Source: Foliimonas ilicis
GTDB taxonomy: Bacteria > Pseudomonadota > Alphaproteobacteria > Rhizobiales > Rhizobiaceae
Assembly (NCBI RefSeq): GCF_039939195.1
Contig: NZ_JBDUUH010000013.1
Span: forward strand, 117,558 to 181,557
Length of the DNA stretch: 64,000 bases
Reading direction: 5' to 3'
The notes beneath the pieces were generated by a model that worked only from the letters and a program-made list of their open reading frames with translations, did no database searches and was not told the DNA's origin. Shown in pieces: positions 8,363-18,474 of the stretch (positions are counted from its first letter, which is position 1; every line of letters starts with the position of its first letter). The position numbers were made by a program, and so were the translations under genes.

Positions 8363-9472
8363 TTATTCTCTGACATCTTGATCCGCTTCCTTCTCTTCCG
8401 TCATGCGTAGGCCGCCGCGTGACAGAAGAATCGCGAAAGCCCTGAGGGAAGGAATATGCGAGCAAACGATCATCACCATGACCATGATGGGAACGGCTAG
8501 GAACATGCCGACAGGTCCCCAAATCGCACCCCAGAACGTCAGCGAAATCACAATGGCGAAAGAGGACATTTGCAGTGTGCGTCCCATGAGCATCGGATCG
8601 GCCACATTGCCGAGCAGGAATTGGGCGGTCCCGACCACCGCGAGAAGCGCGATGACTGGTGGCAAGCTCTCGAATTGCACCAACGCGACCAGCATCGGCA
8701 ACGTTGTCGCGACGATCGAGCCGAGATTGGGAATGAAGTTGAGCACAAAGGTTAGTATGGCCAGCGCTTCGGCGAAATCGAGCCCGAACGTGAGCAGGAT
8801 ACCGTAGACTACTAAGCCGGTGACGGCGCTGACCGCAGTTTTCACCAGCATATAGTGGTGAACGCTGCGGCTGATCGAGGAGACGACTTGGCTGATATGC
8901 CGCGCCTGCTTGGAATCTGGAAAGAGCATCGAGAGCTTAACCTCGAACCATGGTCGCTCGGCAAACAGGAAGCCGACATAGAGGATGACGAGAATGATGG
9001 CGACCAACAGGTTACCGGCCGAGCCGGCCGCCGCGCGGAGCCAGGCGCTGATATTGATGTCCTGAAACGCGCCAAGCACGCCTTCGACGACGTCGTCGCC
9101 GAGCCATGCGAACAGTGCCGCCACGGCCTCCTGCCCGCGTTCAGCATAGGTGGGTGCGACGGTAAGCACCGCGTCGATCTGAGAAGAGACGATTCCGAAC
9201 AGCGCCAGCAGCATGGCTGTGATAAGCGATACGGCCGTCGCGCTTGCCAACCAATTGGGTATCCTCAACGAGCCGAAATGGAGTCGTGCTATCGTGCCGA
9301 TCATCGCGCTCGTCAGACTGAAAAGCAGGATCGCGATGGCCAGCGGGATTAGGAAGAACCGGGCCTGCACCAGGAGCACCAGCACGATCGCCGCCACTAT
9401 CGTTCCCAGAAACCAGCTCACGGCTCGGCTGGAACTGCCAAGTGACGAAGGATCAAAGCGCGATTTGGTCAT
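8363..9472 (-). CDS. AI-2E/PerM family transporter
   Basis: A 369-residue integral membrane protein of the AI-2E exporter-like (UPF0118, PerM) family, with about eight hydrophobic segments. Family features include the C-terminal NFIPNLGSIVATTLPMLVAL, the conserved loop before the last helices, and GNVADPMLMGRTLQM. The ATG at 9472 has AGGAG upstream; an ATG 33 bases earlier has no better site. The substrate is unknown: members include transporters of AI-2, Na+/H+ antiporters and orphans. It stands alone on the minus strand. Confidence 0.85.
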   Translation of the reverse strand: MTKSRFDPSSLGSSSRAVSWFLGTIVAAIVLVLLVQARFFLIPLAIAILLFSLTSAMIGTIARLHFGSLRIPNWLASATAVSLITAMLLALFGIVSSQIDAVLTVAPTYAERGQEAVAALFAWLGDDVVEGVLGAFQDINISAWLRAAAGSAGNLLVAIILVILYVGFLFAERPWFEVKLSMLFPDSKQARHISQVVSSISRSVHHYMLVKTAVSAVTGLVVYGILLTFGLDFAEALAILTFVLNFIPNLGSIVATTLPMLVALVQFESLPPVIALLAVVGTAQFLLGNVADPMLMGRTLQMSSFAIVISLTFWGAIWGPVGMFLAVPIMVMVMIVCSHIPSLRAFAILLSRGGLRMTEEKEADQDVRE

Positions 9473-9648
9473 ATCTGGGCAATTACTCCTGCTGGTCGCA
9501 GTCATCTGGGACCATTTTCATGGCATCTGCTAGGTAGGCGGTCAAATTCTATGGGCGTAAGCCCTCCGTTTCGTTTTCGGGGCTCCCGGTGAAGCTCGGC
9601 ACGCATAGGCTGCGCAGCAGGCTCGCAAATCAGCTTCGCTAATCCATT

Positions 9649-9849
9649 TTGGAGATCATGATCTCAGTAGAATCTCATGTCTCTGGCGCTGCCTTCCTCG
9701 TCTCCCGCCACGCCGTGCTCAACGAGATGCGCACGATCGATAACGTGCTACGCGCCCTGATGCGCGAGATTGGCGTCAAGCTGGGCGCGCCGTCGCGAAC
9801 CATCTTCGCCAGTCGTGTGCGTGAACGGCGGGCGATGACAGCCATGTGA
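9649..9849 (+). pseudogene. IS110-family transposase fragment
   Basis: The translated core SRHAVLNEMRTIDNVLRALM followed by REIGVKLGAPSR matches the middle of IS110-family transposases, which are about 340 residues. Only about 60 residues remain and no catalytic DEDD residues are left. It is a relic of a former insertion beside the AI-2E gene. Confidence 0.6.
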
Positions 9850-10786
9850 TAGCGCTTGCCGAATCCAGAAATCGATAACTGACTATCACGAATATGTGAT
9901 GCGTTGGACGTAGCGCAGCGATCGACCCGTCACTGCAGCAAATTAGGAGGTGCAAAAGTTCCGCCAAAATAATCATAAAAAATCGACGGGCGCTAACAAA
10001 GGTGGGTAGGTTGGGACAGCAACATGCGTTTCCGGACCAGGGAGGCAACAACTTCCGAGGAAGTGATCGCCTTAATCGGTTCGTCTAGTTAAACTGCGCA
10101 AAGAATGAGCGCTACTCAACCGAGATCAGTCGGAGTCAAATGGCTGCAGTGGCGGAAACGGTCGTCACGTAACATAATTCGCGACTTCGGTTGTGGGCCA
10201 AACGGTCAGGACCCTTGGTTTCGGCCGAGTGGTTTTGGCTTAGCAGGATTTACGAAGCGGTAGCTCCCCTACATAACTCAGGAAGCGCTCGGCGAGCATA
10301 AGTGATTTGCTGAAGGTCGTTCGTTTGCTTTGCCCTCATAATCAAAAGACCTTTCTCGGCAGGCATCGAAAAGAAGTTTCGCATAGTCTTCCTGACAACA
10401 CCCGTCACAAGGTGCTCAGTTTTCCTTTGTCGCTACCGTATAATCGGGTGTGGTGCTCGAATCTTCCTCACCGCTCATCCGGCGACGTTAATAGACAAAC
10501 TTTATTCGCGGAAAATTTCATAGGATCCGTTTCAGGGAGCGATCATGTGGAATTAGGGAAATGGTCCAGATGCAGGCTACGCAATTCCGCCGAATTGTTC
10601 ACCTACTCGCCGGTGAATAGTCTTGAAACAAGAGGAAGCTATGACGAATTCCGTGGGATCATACGAGGCGTCCAGCCTGTCAGCTATACAAAAATCAAGA
10701 AAGCGCATCCTATTTGCGATATTTTCCTGATCGCCTGTTTTCTGCCTTTCATTCGGTCGGTTTGGGATTGGCAAGGGCCTGTCTGG
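9850..10786. other. Gene-poor interval
   Basis: More than 900 bases with no recognised gene. A 29-codon frame at about 10640-10730 (MTNSVGSYEASSLSAIQKSR...) has a good AAGAGGAAG site and may be the start of a gene cut at the junction with the broken SDR gene near 10787. A 166-residue open frame across 10307-10807 has no ribosome site and an unnatural composition, and is not called. Confidence 0.4.
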
Positions 10787-11241
10787 GACACGGCCTTCTT
10801 GCAGTAAGCACGGCTGCTTACGTCGCCGGGAAGCAGAATGCACTTTCTTCCCTCTGCCTCGACTGCTGCCTTCGTTGTCTCCGCATCTTTGTGTTCGCTA
10901 AGATACGAGATAGCCACGTCGGCACCCTCGCGGGCGAACAGCACTGCAACTGCACGCCCGATGCCTGAATCGCCGCCGGTGATCAGAGCAATTTTTCCGT
11001 CGAGCTTTTTGGAGCCAAGATAGAAAGGCGCATCATAAAGCGGTTGGGGGTCGATCTTCCATTCCTCACCAGGTTTGGGATGGTGCTGTTTGGGGAAGGG
11101 CGGAACGGGTATCTTCGTGCTCCGGCCTGCATCGCAGATTTCGGTTTCGCGCGTGGCTTGGCGCGATCGTCTGCGTCCACCTTGGCTTGTATCTGCCGCT
11201 GCTTGCGTACTTCGCTTGCTGCTGAGGTTTCCTGCGTTTAG
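10787..11241 (-). pseudogene. Broken short-chain dehydrogenase/reductase gene
   Basis: Translations in different frames piece together the N-terminal half of an SDR of the YhdF/YghA type: a basic leader (MAKRRKPQQQAK), then VPPFPKQHHPKPG, then LDGKIALITGGDSGIGRAVA with the TGGxSGIG NAD(P)-binding motif, then AREGADVAISYLSEHKDAE. At least one and probably two frameshifts lie before the PPFPKQ part, and the gene is cut near 10787, before the catalytic Tyr-x3-Lys. It is not functional. Confidence 0.8.
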
Positions 11242-11420
11242 CCATTGCTATCGTCTCCCTTGTACATATGCAACGCACAAGGTGGTCAAAGGTTGACCCG
11301 AGGCAGGTCGCCACCGGCGCGGCGAACGTGTCCTAGATTAATTTTGCGGCTACCTAGCAGCACGAGAGGCGGCTCACTAAATCCTAAACTGAAGTGGGTT
11401 TCACCTACACGTGATCTTGC

Positions 11421-11567
11421 TTAGAACGTGAGCGGCAGTTGCCGGTACATGAGATAAATCAACGAAAAGAACGTACCGACGATCACAATCAACGAAGCGA
11501 TACGCCGAATAATGCGTATTTTTCGGGTTCGTTCCCCAGTCCAATCATATCGTGAGTTGTAAGCCAT
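11421..11567 (-). CDS. Small membrane protein (48 residues)
   Basis: A 48-codon frame encodes a basic N-terminus (GERTRKIRIIRR) followed by one hydrophobic helix (IASLIVIVGTFFSLIYLMY) and a short tail. This is the usual layout of a small single-pass inner membrane protein. The ribosome site is weak (GAACTGAAAT). No family is recognised. It lies upstream of the broken SDR gene on the same strand and is too short for usual gene callers. Confidence 0.45.
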   Translation of the reverse strand: MAYNSRYDWTGERTRKIRIIRRIASLIVIVGTFFSLIYLMYRQLPLTF

Positions 11568-11847
11568 ATTTCAGTTCTATCGCGAGCAAGGTCTGCCTTC
11601 GGATGATGAGCAGTGCGCGCGGCTCAGTTGCACCTCGTCAACCGTTGTGACTTCGGCGAGAGCTACACCCCAACCGGAGCGCAATGGCCGAGATCAATAA
11701 AATAAGACAGACACGGTGTGTGTTAGTGTTAGCGCAGTCATCCTTGATGGGCCAATCCCGTTGAGAAAAAGTTAAATTCTCGCGTTGCTGTCTTTTCAAC
11801 GCTCTGCCTTGGGGTAGAACTATAATGAAAATCACGAGCGGGGTCAC

Positions 11848-11967
11848 ATGTTGGAAAAATTTTCTCCTAAGCCTGAAGCGCCTGACCTCGATAGAGCGCT
11901 GACACCGTTGTTTGATCGTATGCTCGATGAAATGATTGCTGCTGGTATCAACAGCAGCGCAACGTAA
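11848..11967 (+). CDS. Possible 39-residue small protein
   Basis: The frame MLEKFSPKPEAPDLDRALTP continues FDRMLDEMIAAGI, an ordinary-looking helical small protein. The spaced GAGCGGGG upstream is a modest ribosome site. No homologous family is recognised; it could equally be a chance frame. Confidence 0.3.
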   Translation: MLEKFSPKPEAPDLDRALTPLFDRMLDEMIAAGINSSAT

Positions 11968-12830
11968 AACACCATCAAGGCCGTAAAGCTCATTGGCTCC
12001 TGTAACAAAGCCATATCAACTACATCTACGCAAGCATTACCGATAACATCTTAGATCTGGCCGGTTTATTATTTACGGCAGGATGCCGGTTCTTTTCTTA
12101 AGGTCCAAGTTTAAATTGTGGATTCCATAGATGTCGCTTATTTTTTGCCGAATTTCATCCACACGGCGGCTGATGGCGACAATCGCCTGATCGCGATCAC
12201 AGTTTCGCTCTGTACATTCGTTCCGGGCACGAAAGCCGGTCTCAAATTGACAAGAGACGCGTTGATTCTCGCATTCAGGTCCTCTGCGCACCGCCGACGT
12301 AGGCGTTTACGCACTGCTCCACGTCTAAACGCCTACGTTGTTCGTAAGCCTGCCGGATAACGGCCTCATGTGCTAGATCTCCGGGGCGATGTGACCAGTC
12401 CGTTCCGCTGGTTGCCATGTGACTGAGTTGCTTTTGCGTTGGGCGTCTCGAATGCTGATTTCTTCGCTTCGAGGACGACGATCTCGCATCGGAGTTCTTC
12501 CATCTTGCTGTCGATCTCGACCAACTTTGCTTTCAATTCGTATACGACTCCACCATACGCAACACGCCCGAGGCACCGTCAGGAAATAGCATCGGCCGAC
12601 ATCTGAACCTTGTGGCAACTGCTCCATAATGCCGGAGAAATGCAAAGGTCGCGCTCCAGCACCTGCTTAATGCCAGACAGATCACACTAATGCTTATCGA
12701 AATATAGCTGCGATAGACTTCTAAAATCCGGTCATTGGCCTTTCTTTGTCCTGGGACTGTCTTTGCCGCTGTTCGAACCAGATGCAGAGTGATAAACTCA
12801 AACTGACTAGGTCAATCGCAGGGTCTACAT
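11968..12830. other. Gene-poor interval
   Basis: No recognised gene. On the minus strand a coiled-coil-like frame near 12375-12545 (KLVEIDSKMEELRCEIVVLE) may be the tail of a lost gene, and a 72-codon frame at 12073-12291 has plausible composition but no good start. A 13-base perfect inverted repeat lies at 12297-12338. Confidence 0.4.
12297..12338. repeat. Perfect 13-base inverted repeat
   Basis: The arms ACGTAGGCGTTTA (12297-12309) and TAAACGCCTACGT (12326-12338) are exact reverse complements separated by 16 bases. No T-run follows on either strand, so it is not a simple terminator. Confidence 0.6.
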
Positions 12831-13304
12831 TTGACGATGACAAAGTGTTTAACGAAACAGATCGACTTAGCTGATTTAACGTCTAGAATTGCTTCAGCTT
12901 ATGTAGCCAAGAACCATGTGCCGATTGGGCAAGTAGGAAGCCTTATCGGTATCATTTATAAGGCGGTGCTCCTTCTAGCCAGCGCCAAATCTCAGGTCTC
13001 GGCGGCGCAAGACCCATCAGTTCCCGCAGTGCCTATTTCACAATCTATCACTACCCGGTATCTAATCTGCCTTGAAGAGGGTAAGCGCTTCAGATCGTTG
13101 AGAAGTCATCTTCGGCTTAAACACAATATGACACCATCGGATTACCGGAAAAAATGGAAACTGCCATCGAACTATCCAATGTCTGCACCTAGCTATTCTG
13201 CAAATCGCGTAGCATTTGCCCATAGGCAAGGTCTTGGCCTAAAGATAAAGCCTGATGTTAACAAAGGGCCTTACACTCTCAAGAAGAAGCGTGATCCTAA
13301 CTAG
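12831..13304 (+). CDS. MucR/Ros-family transcription regulator
   Basis: A 157-residue protein of the Ros/MucR family, H-NS-like regulators of exopolysaccharide, motility and virulence genes in rhizobia and brucellae. It has the N-terminal oligomerisation region (LTSRIASAYVAKNHVPIGQV) and the C-terminal domain YLICLEEGKRFRSLRSHLRL with TPSDYRKKWKLPSNYPM. The classical zinc site is C-x2-C; here the second Cys is Glu, as in Ros/MucR relatives reported to fold without zinc. The N-terminal MTMTKCLTK offers several possible starts. It stands alone. Confidence 0.85.
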   Translation: MTMTKCLTKQIDLADLTSRIASAYVAKNHVPIGQVGSLIGIIYKAVLLLASAKSQVSAAQDPSVPAVPISQSITTRYLICLEEGKRFRSLRSHLRLKHNMTPSDYRKKWKLPSNYPMSAPSYSANRVAFAHRQGLGLKIKPDVNKGPYTLKKKRDPN

Positions 13305-14467
13305 CGTTGGAATTCGAAGCGTCACCGAGCGGAGCGTCCAAGAAACTTAAAGGTTTTCGTTTTATCGACGCAGCCTTGCTGAAGGTGGCCGCAGTGAGCC
13401 ATTGACGCTTCGAACGTCTCAATTGCCACCAACGCAGTGAGAATGATCAAAATAACCAGCATAATCGCTGACGGCCACCGACGGGTGGCGGCGAGGCTCG
13501 GCATTTCGATCCCGCTGCCTTCGCTGGATTATTCACAATCCATTCCGTTGCCATTCGGGCGGCTTCTAACCTCGACGCTGGCGCTCGCAATATGCCCGCT
13601 GGGCAGCGGCGGTGATGCCACCAACTGCACCGGTTCGATGCCAGCCTCCGCAATTTCAGCTTCGCCGACGGCACGTTTTGTCAGGCGGCAGAATTCCATC
13701 GAGCGCCAGACTTTTTATGCCGGACGCTCCGCGATCATGACCAATTTCAATATGTTGATGGTCGGGAAAAAATGGATAGGTCATCGGCCAATGCCGATAC
13801 GTGCATGGCGGATCAGGGCGACGGATGTCGAGTTGCTCGGACGGATCGTGCGTTTATGCCTACGTGCAGTACACGATCCCTTTCAGCCGCTGGTGCCGGA
13901 TGTGAAACAGAATCTGGGCCGAGCGTTTCTCCGGAAGCCGCTGCGCGCCATACCCAAACGGCTTTGAATCCGGCAGTGCAGAAAATTCTGGTCGGCGATG
14001 AATACGTCACCTGGACACATGCGTTCGGTATTTTGCCGATCAAATCCACCGGTGGCGTTGTCGGCCATGGGTCTCACGGGCTGTTTGGCGCAATGATTGT
14101 CAGGCGCAAGGTGCCAAGGGTCCAGAGGGCGAAAGAGTGCTGTTGGGCAGCGTTATCGCGCTGAAGCCGCGCGGCGGGCGGGCAAGGCAGCGCAGCTTCG
14201 TGACGATTGGCAATGATTATGACGGTCTGTCCCCGGCTTGGGGCTGCCCGGCGTAACATGGGGGCTTATCGATGTGGTTGCCTGCTGGGTCGCTCAACTA
14301 TCCGTCAGTGACCTCGTGCAAAAACATGCCGAAGACCGATGCTGCCAGTCTCGAAAAATAGCCTCGCGCTCTGAGTGATGCTCAGCCTCATGCCGGGCGC
14401 GCTGGCGCAGGAGTTTTTGTTTAACCTCTCGGCCAAGATAATACTGACCGGGGCGGTAGGCGATCGG
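13305..14467. other. GC-rich interval without a recognised gene
   Basis: Over 1.1 kb of coding-like base composition but no intact family. Frames of 176 (13437-13967) and 130 (13772-14164) codons overlap on the plus strand; translated pieces such as LNPAVQKILVGDEYVTWTHA and GAKGPEGERVLLGSVIALKP look protein-like but sit in different frames. The best reading is a decayed gene of unknown function, cut on the right by the IS21-family element. Confidence 0.4.
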
Positions 14468-14539
14468 TGCGCATTTCGCAAAAAAGGGACAGTCGTTCCG
14501 CTAAGTCGCGGACAGCTGTTTCACTAACTCCGGGACAGC
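14468..14539. repeat. IS21-family left-end tandem repeats
   Basis: Three related units stand in a row: GCATTTCGCAAAAAAGGGAC, GTTCCGCTAAGTCGCGGACA and GTTTCACTAACTCCGGGACA, each followed by G. The right end carries the inverse. Confidence 0.65.
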
Positions 14540-14573
14540 AGGATGGGGTCGGTTCCCGGTTGCCTGGTTGAAG

Positions 14574-15350
14574 TCATTTGCTATTGATTTCGCCGTTTTC
14601 AGCGTCGGTCAAGGGCGGCGGTGTTTTTTGCTTTCTCATGCTGTCACCTTCGAGCCCGATGCGATGAGCGTTGTGAATGATCCGGTCGAGAATGGCATCG
14701 GCGATTGTGGGCTCTCCGATCATGGCGTGCCACCGGGCGATGGGGAGTTTCGCGGTGATCAGGGTCGATTTCCGACGATAGCGTTCCTCGAATATGTCCA
14801 GCAGATCGAGACGCTGCTGATCGTTCAGTGTGTGGGTACCCCAATTATCGAGGATCAGCAGTTGTATCCGGGCCAGCTTGTCTACCAGCCGCGGGAAGCG
14901 CCCATCGAGGCGGGCAAGGCCGAGATCCTCCAACAGGCGCGGCATGCGCAGGTAGAGCACCGAATGGTCGAGCCTCGCCGCCTGTCGTCCGAAGGCGCAG
15001 GCCAGCCAGGTCTTTCCCGTTCCGGTCTGTCCAGTGATGATCAGGTTCTCGTGGGCCTTCAGCCATGCGCCTTGGGCCAGCGACATCGTGTTGCGCCGAT
15101 CGAGACCGCGATGGGCGGCGAAGTCGATATTCTCGATGCAGGCATCCGCAAAACGCAACCTCGACGCGGCGAGCCGATTGGACAAACGCTTGTCAGCGCG
15201 GATGGCCGCTTCACGATCGAGCATCAGACCGAGCCACTCATCGCGGCTGAGATCGTCGGGGTTATTCTGTTCAGCCAGTTCCCGCTAGGCGGTCGCCATT
15301 CCGCCAAGGCCGAGGGCCTGCATCTGGTCGAGGGTGGGATGTGTCAGCAT
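14574..15350 (-). pseudogene. istB: IstB helper ATPase, interrupted by a stop codon
   Basis: The full frame would be 258 residues, the usual IstB length. It starts MLTHPTLDQMQALGLGGMAT, then hits an in-frame TAG at 15285-15287, and continues RELAEQNNPDDLSRDEWLGL. Downstream the AAA+ domain is intact: ITGQTGTGKTWLACAF (Walker A) and LLILDNWG (Walker B). IstB loads the IstA transposase on target DNA. A restart at 15224 would give 216 residues without the N-terminal domain. Confidence 0.85.
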
Positions 15351-15367
15351 GAGTTTTATCCTTTCCT

Positions 15368-16921
15368 TCACTGATAGTAGGAGCCGCCACGGATGTTGGT
15401 GTGCAGGGGCGTTGGTTTGACGGGCTCGGCGGTGTGCCTTGCCCGGTCGAGGCCGGATTTGAGGATGGCATTGACGGAGGAATAGGTGATCGCGTTGATC
15501 ATCAGTGCCCGCTCGCAGGCCGCTTCCAGTCGATCTCGTTCATAGCGCCGGGCCAGCGAGAGAATGCCGAACGCGGAACGGAATCCTTGCTCGGGATGGG
15601 GCCGGTCGCGCATCAGCCGCTCGACCAGAATGGCCGTGTTGGCGCCGATCGTCGTCGCCTGCCGGATCAGGTTCGCCGGCGTCGTGTTGGCATAGCGCTG
15701 GTGCGCCTTGGGCATGTGCTCGTTGACGGTGACATGGCCGGAGCGCTGGGAGCGGCGGATATGGCTGGCGATCCGCTTGTGGGCATGGAATATCTCGACA
15801 ACCCGGTGCGTGAGCCGCACATTCACGCGGCGGCCGATCAGCGCATGCGGCACGGAATAGAATGTCCTGTCGACCTCGACATGGTAGTCGGGATGGACCT
15901 TCGCCGATTTCCATTCCGCATATTCGAACGGCGCCGGCGGAAATGGCGATAGTGCCGTCCGCTCGATCTCCTCGAACATCTGACGGCGGGATTTACCGAC
16001 ATGGCGCATGGGCCGGTTGTTCAAATCCTCCAGGAGAACGGCGATTGCGGCATTCAGATCGGCGAGGCTGAAGAAGCGCCTGTTGCGCAGCCGGGCCAGA
16101 ATCCAGCGCTCCACGATCAGCACTGCACCCTCGACCTCGACCTCGACCTTGCCCTTGTCCCTCGGCTTCCGGCTTCGGGTTGGCAGGATCGTCGTGTCGT
16201 AATGTTCTGCCATGGCGGCGAAGGTCTGGTTGGGCGTCGGCTCGAACCACAGCGCCTTGACGACGCCCGCCTTCAGATTATCGCAGACGATCGTCTTCGG
16301 CACGCCGCCGAAGAAGCTCAGCGCCCGGCACTGCCCCTCGATCCAGTCGGGCAGCTTTTGACTGAAGCTGGCATGGGCGAAGGTGAAGGACGACGCACCC
16401 AGCACGGCCACGAAGATTTGCGCCTGGCGGATGACGCCGGTATCGGGATCGACGACGGGCAATGTGTGGCCGGCATAGTCGGTCTGCATCACCGCCCCCG
16501 CCACGTGACGGTTGCGGAATGTCGCGCTGGAACGCGCCGAACCTGTCGCAGAACCAAGTGTAGCCGTAACCGTCGGGATGGGCGCCGCGATATTCCTGCC
16601 AAAGCAGTGTCAGCGTTACGCCCTTGCGCTTCAGCTCGCGTGCGATTATCGCCCAATCCGGTTCGCTCAGATCCTGCGGCGGACGGCCCACCCTCCGGAA
16701 TAGAAGCCGTTCAAGAGCCGCATCGTCGTCCAGCCGCGCGGAAGCGGCCAGCCACAAAGCCCAGCCTCTCGCGCTCGCAACAGATAGGTCGAAACCGAGG
16801 TCTTGCTGATCTTCAGCCGTTCCGACACCGCACGCACCGAAAGCCCATGCTCATGTGTCAGTCGCAGGATCGATCGTATGTCCTTCACGCTCGTTCGTCT
16901 CGCTTGCTTCCGTCCTGACAT
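15368..16921 (-). pseudogene. istA: IstA transposase with frameshifts
   Basis: Three frames make up one IS21 transposase of about 515 residues. The N-terminal helix-turn-helix (IRSILRLTHEHGLSVRAVSE) is in one frame to about 16757. A second frame covers EPDWAIIARELKRKGVTLTL to about 16525. The third, in frame from 16504, holds the DDE domain: MQTDYAGHTLPVVD, FFGGVPKTIVCDNLKAG and a Glu region, then the IS21 C-terminal domain. Two frameshifts make it inactive. It precedes istB by 17 bases, as in the family. Confidence 0.88.
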
Positions 16922-16984
16922 GGCCCTCTCAACCCGATGATGAGAGGGCAAAATGCCAGAACGGCGCTCCCGAAAACTAACCGT

Positions 16985-17050
16985 CATATCCGCTCCGAAA
17001 ACTGTCCGTGAATTACCGGAATCGGTGTCCGTGATTTAGTGAACCACGCA
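16985..17050. repeat. IS21-family right-end tandem repeats
   Basis: Read from the outside inwards, TGGTTCACTAAATCACGGAC and GATTCCGGTAATTCACGGAC stand in tandem, and a weaker third copy (TTTCGGAGCGGATATGACGG) follows. They are inverted relative to the left-end units at 14468-14539. Confidence 0.65.
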
Positions 17051-17811
17051 TTCGGCAGAAAGCCCAAACGCCGGACCGGTATTCGGCATAATCACGTCGC
17101 CCGATGGTGGTTTATCCTCACAGAGACGCAGTAGGCCACCACGCTAAGTTGATTATCGGCAGATATCGAAACTGCGAGCCACGCCGACACGACATGACGA
17201 GGACTCGTTCCTTTTGGAACGGGCAACTGGTTCTAACTATGTTCAGCCCTCGTCGATTATGATAGAAAATGCTGTGGAGGCCGAGGTAATTTGCTTCAAT
17301 GCCAGCAAAGTTTCGGCTTTGTTGAACTGTCAGATGGCACCGAGATTTATCTACCATATGTGAAAGCCTATGGCAGCTAATCCTGAGATTTCAGCATGGC
17401 AGGCCTCGCTGTCGCAAATGCCGACGTGGTGTAGATGGCCTTTAAACGTTCCTCTGATGAAGCGAACGTAGATGTGATGGTCTCACCCCGGCGTTTCGGT
17501 TCTATAGCAACAGGCTGGTCACTTGGTCGTCCTCAGGTGTGAATCGCCAGACCTGCTCTGCATGGCGATAAGACGGCCGATCGGCAAAAATTCTGAAGCC
17601 TTAAGTCTCGCGCTTTGCATATTTGTGTCGGCTTGAAAAGCTCTCCCATGCCATCTGTCCTGCAAAGCACGATTGCTCTATAAACTTTTTAAAGAATTAC
17701 TGGCGAGGGATGCGCGGATGCTCAACCATGGAGCATCACAAAGCTGTCGTAAATTCTTCACATTGCCTTTACATTGCAACGCATCCCGCAATTCTAAAGG
17801 ATGCTTGTTCT
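17051..17811. other. Gene-poor interval
   Basis: No gene is recognised. A short perfect hairpin, CGTTCC-TTTT-GGAACG, lies near 17207. The stretch from 17623 is open in the frame of the next gene but has no start with a ribosome site and no membrane or family features. Confidence 0.4.
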
Positions 17812-18474
17812 ATGAATTCGTCTGTCTATTTCTCAAAATCCGAACGCTCCCGAGCATCTCGTTTTGACATCCTCCTTGTATTTCTAACGGGCAGCGCGGT
17901 GTTCGCTGTTATGTTCTTAGTCGTGATTGTCGAACTCATTGGTGGCATTGATCACTGGAATCTCGTACGCGATCCGAATGCCATTGCCGGAAATCCCAAC
18001 TATTTTGGAATCATTTCCAATCTTGGGATCGTTCTGTGGATTGGCACCGCCACAGGCGCCTTCCAAGCTTACTTAGCGCTTGGACCAAACCGCTCTGGGA
18101 ACGTGGGCAGCCTTCTATTTTACGGAGCCATGTTTGCGACGATCATGGGACTCGACGATTTCTTGATGCTTCATGAATCAGTCGCGGGCGCAACAGGATT
18201 ACCGGAATCCATTATACTCACACCTCACGCACTGCTGGGTGCGCTAATGTGCTATCACAGCGTAATGCTCCGAACACAGACGCCATTTGCCGCTCTTATT
18301 GCCGTGATATGCGCCTTTGGTCTGTCATTCGCATTCGATCTCTACCCAGTTTATTTCAAAGGGCAAGTTTTCTTGGAGGAAAGTTTCAAGCTTCTTGGGA
18401 TCTCGATGCTGGCCGCTTATCTGGTGGTGGTCGGCCAGGACGCAATGCGCAAGCGGGTAAGCGAGATCGTCTAG
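17812..18474 (+). CDS. Membrane protein of unknown function
   Basis: A 220-residue protein with six or seven hydrophobic segments. The ATG at 17812 has AAAGGA upstream; a longer open frame from 17623 would add a hydrophilic piece with no ribosome site. Conserved-looking polar residues sit within or beside helices: GLDDFLMLHES, TPHALLGALMCYHS, and DLYPVYFKGQ-FLEESFK. Such Asp/His/Glu placement recalls membrane hydrolases or oxidases with buried metal sites (for instance CREST-type), but this is inference only. It is a single-gene unit, possibly ended by the terminator at 18673. Confidence 0.75.
   Translation: MNSSVYFSKSERSRASRFDILLVFLTGSAVFAVMFLVVIVELIGGIDHWNLVRDPNAIAGNPNYFGIISNLGIVLWIGTATGAFQAYLALGPNRSGNVGSLLFYGAMFATIMGLDDFLMLHESVAGATGLPESIILTPHALLGALMCYHSVMLRTQTPFAALIAVICAFGLSFAFDLYPVYFKGQVFLEESFKLLGISMLAAYLVVVGQDAMRKRVSEIV

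Larger units (their letters stand above)
14468..17050 (-). mobile_element. Degenerate IS21-family insertion sequence
   Basis: A 2.58-kb element with istA and istB on the minus strand, both broken. Both ends begin TGCG reading inward and carry several related copies of a sequence of about 23 bases ending GGGACAG or CGGACA, the multiple terminal repeats typical of IS21. The flanks ATCGG and TTCGG resemble a short target duplication with one mismatch. Ends are set by the repeats and may be off by a few bases. Confidence 0.8.

Noticed and set aside
10307..10807. 166-codon open frame in a gene-poor region
   Set aside because: No ribosome site, no family and unnatural composition; it crosses the breakpoint of the SDR pseudogene.
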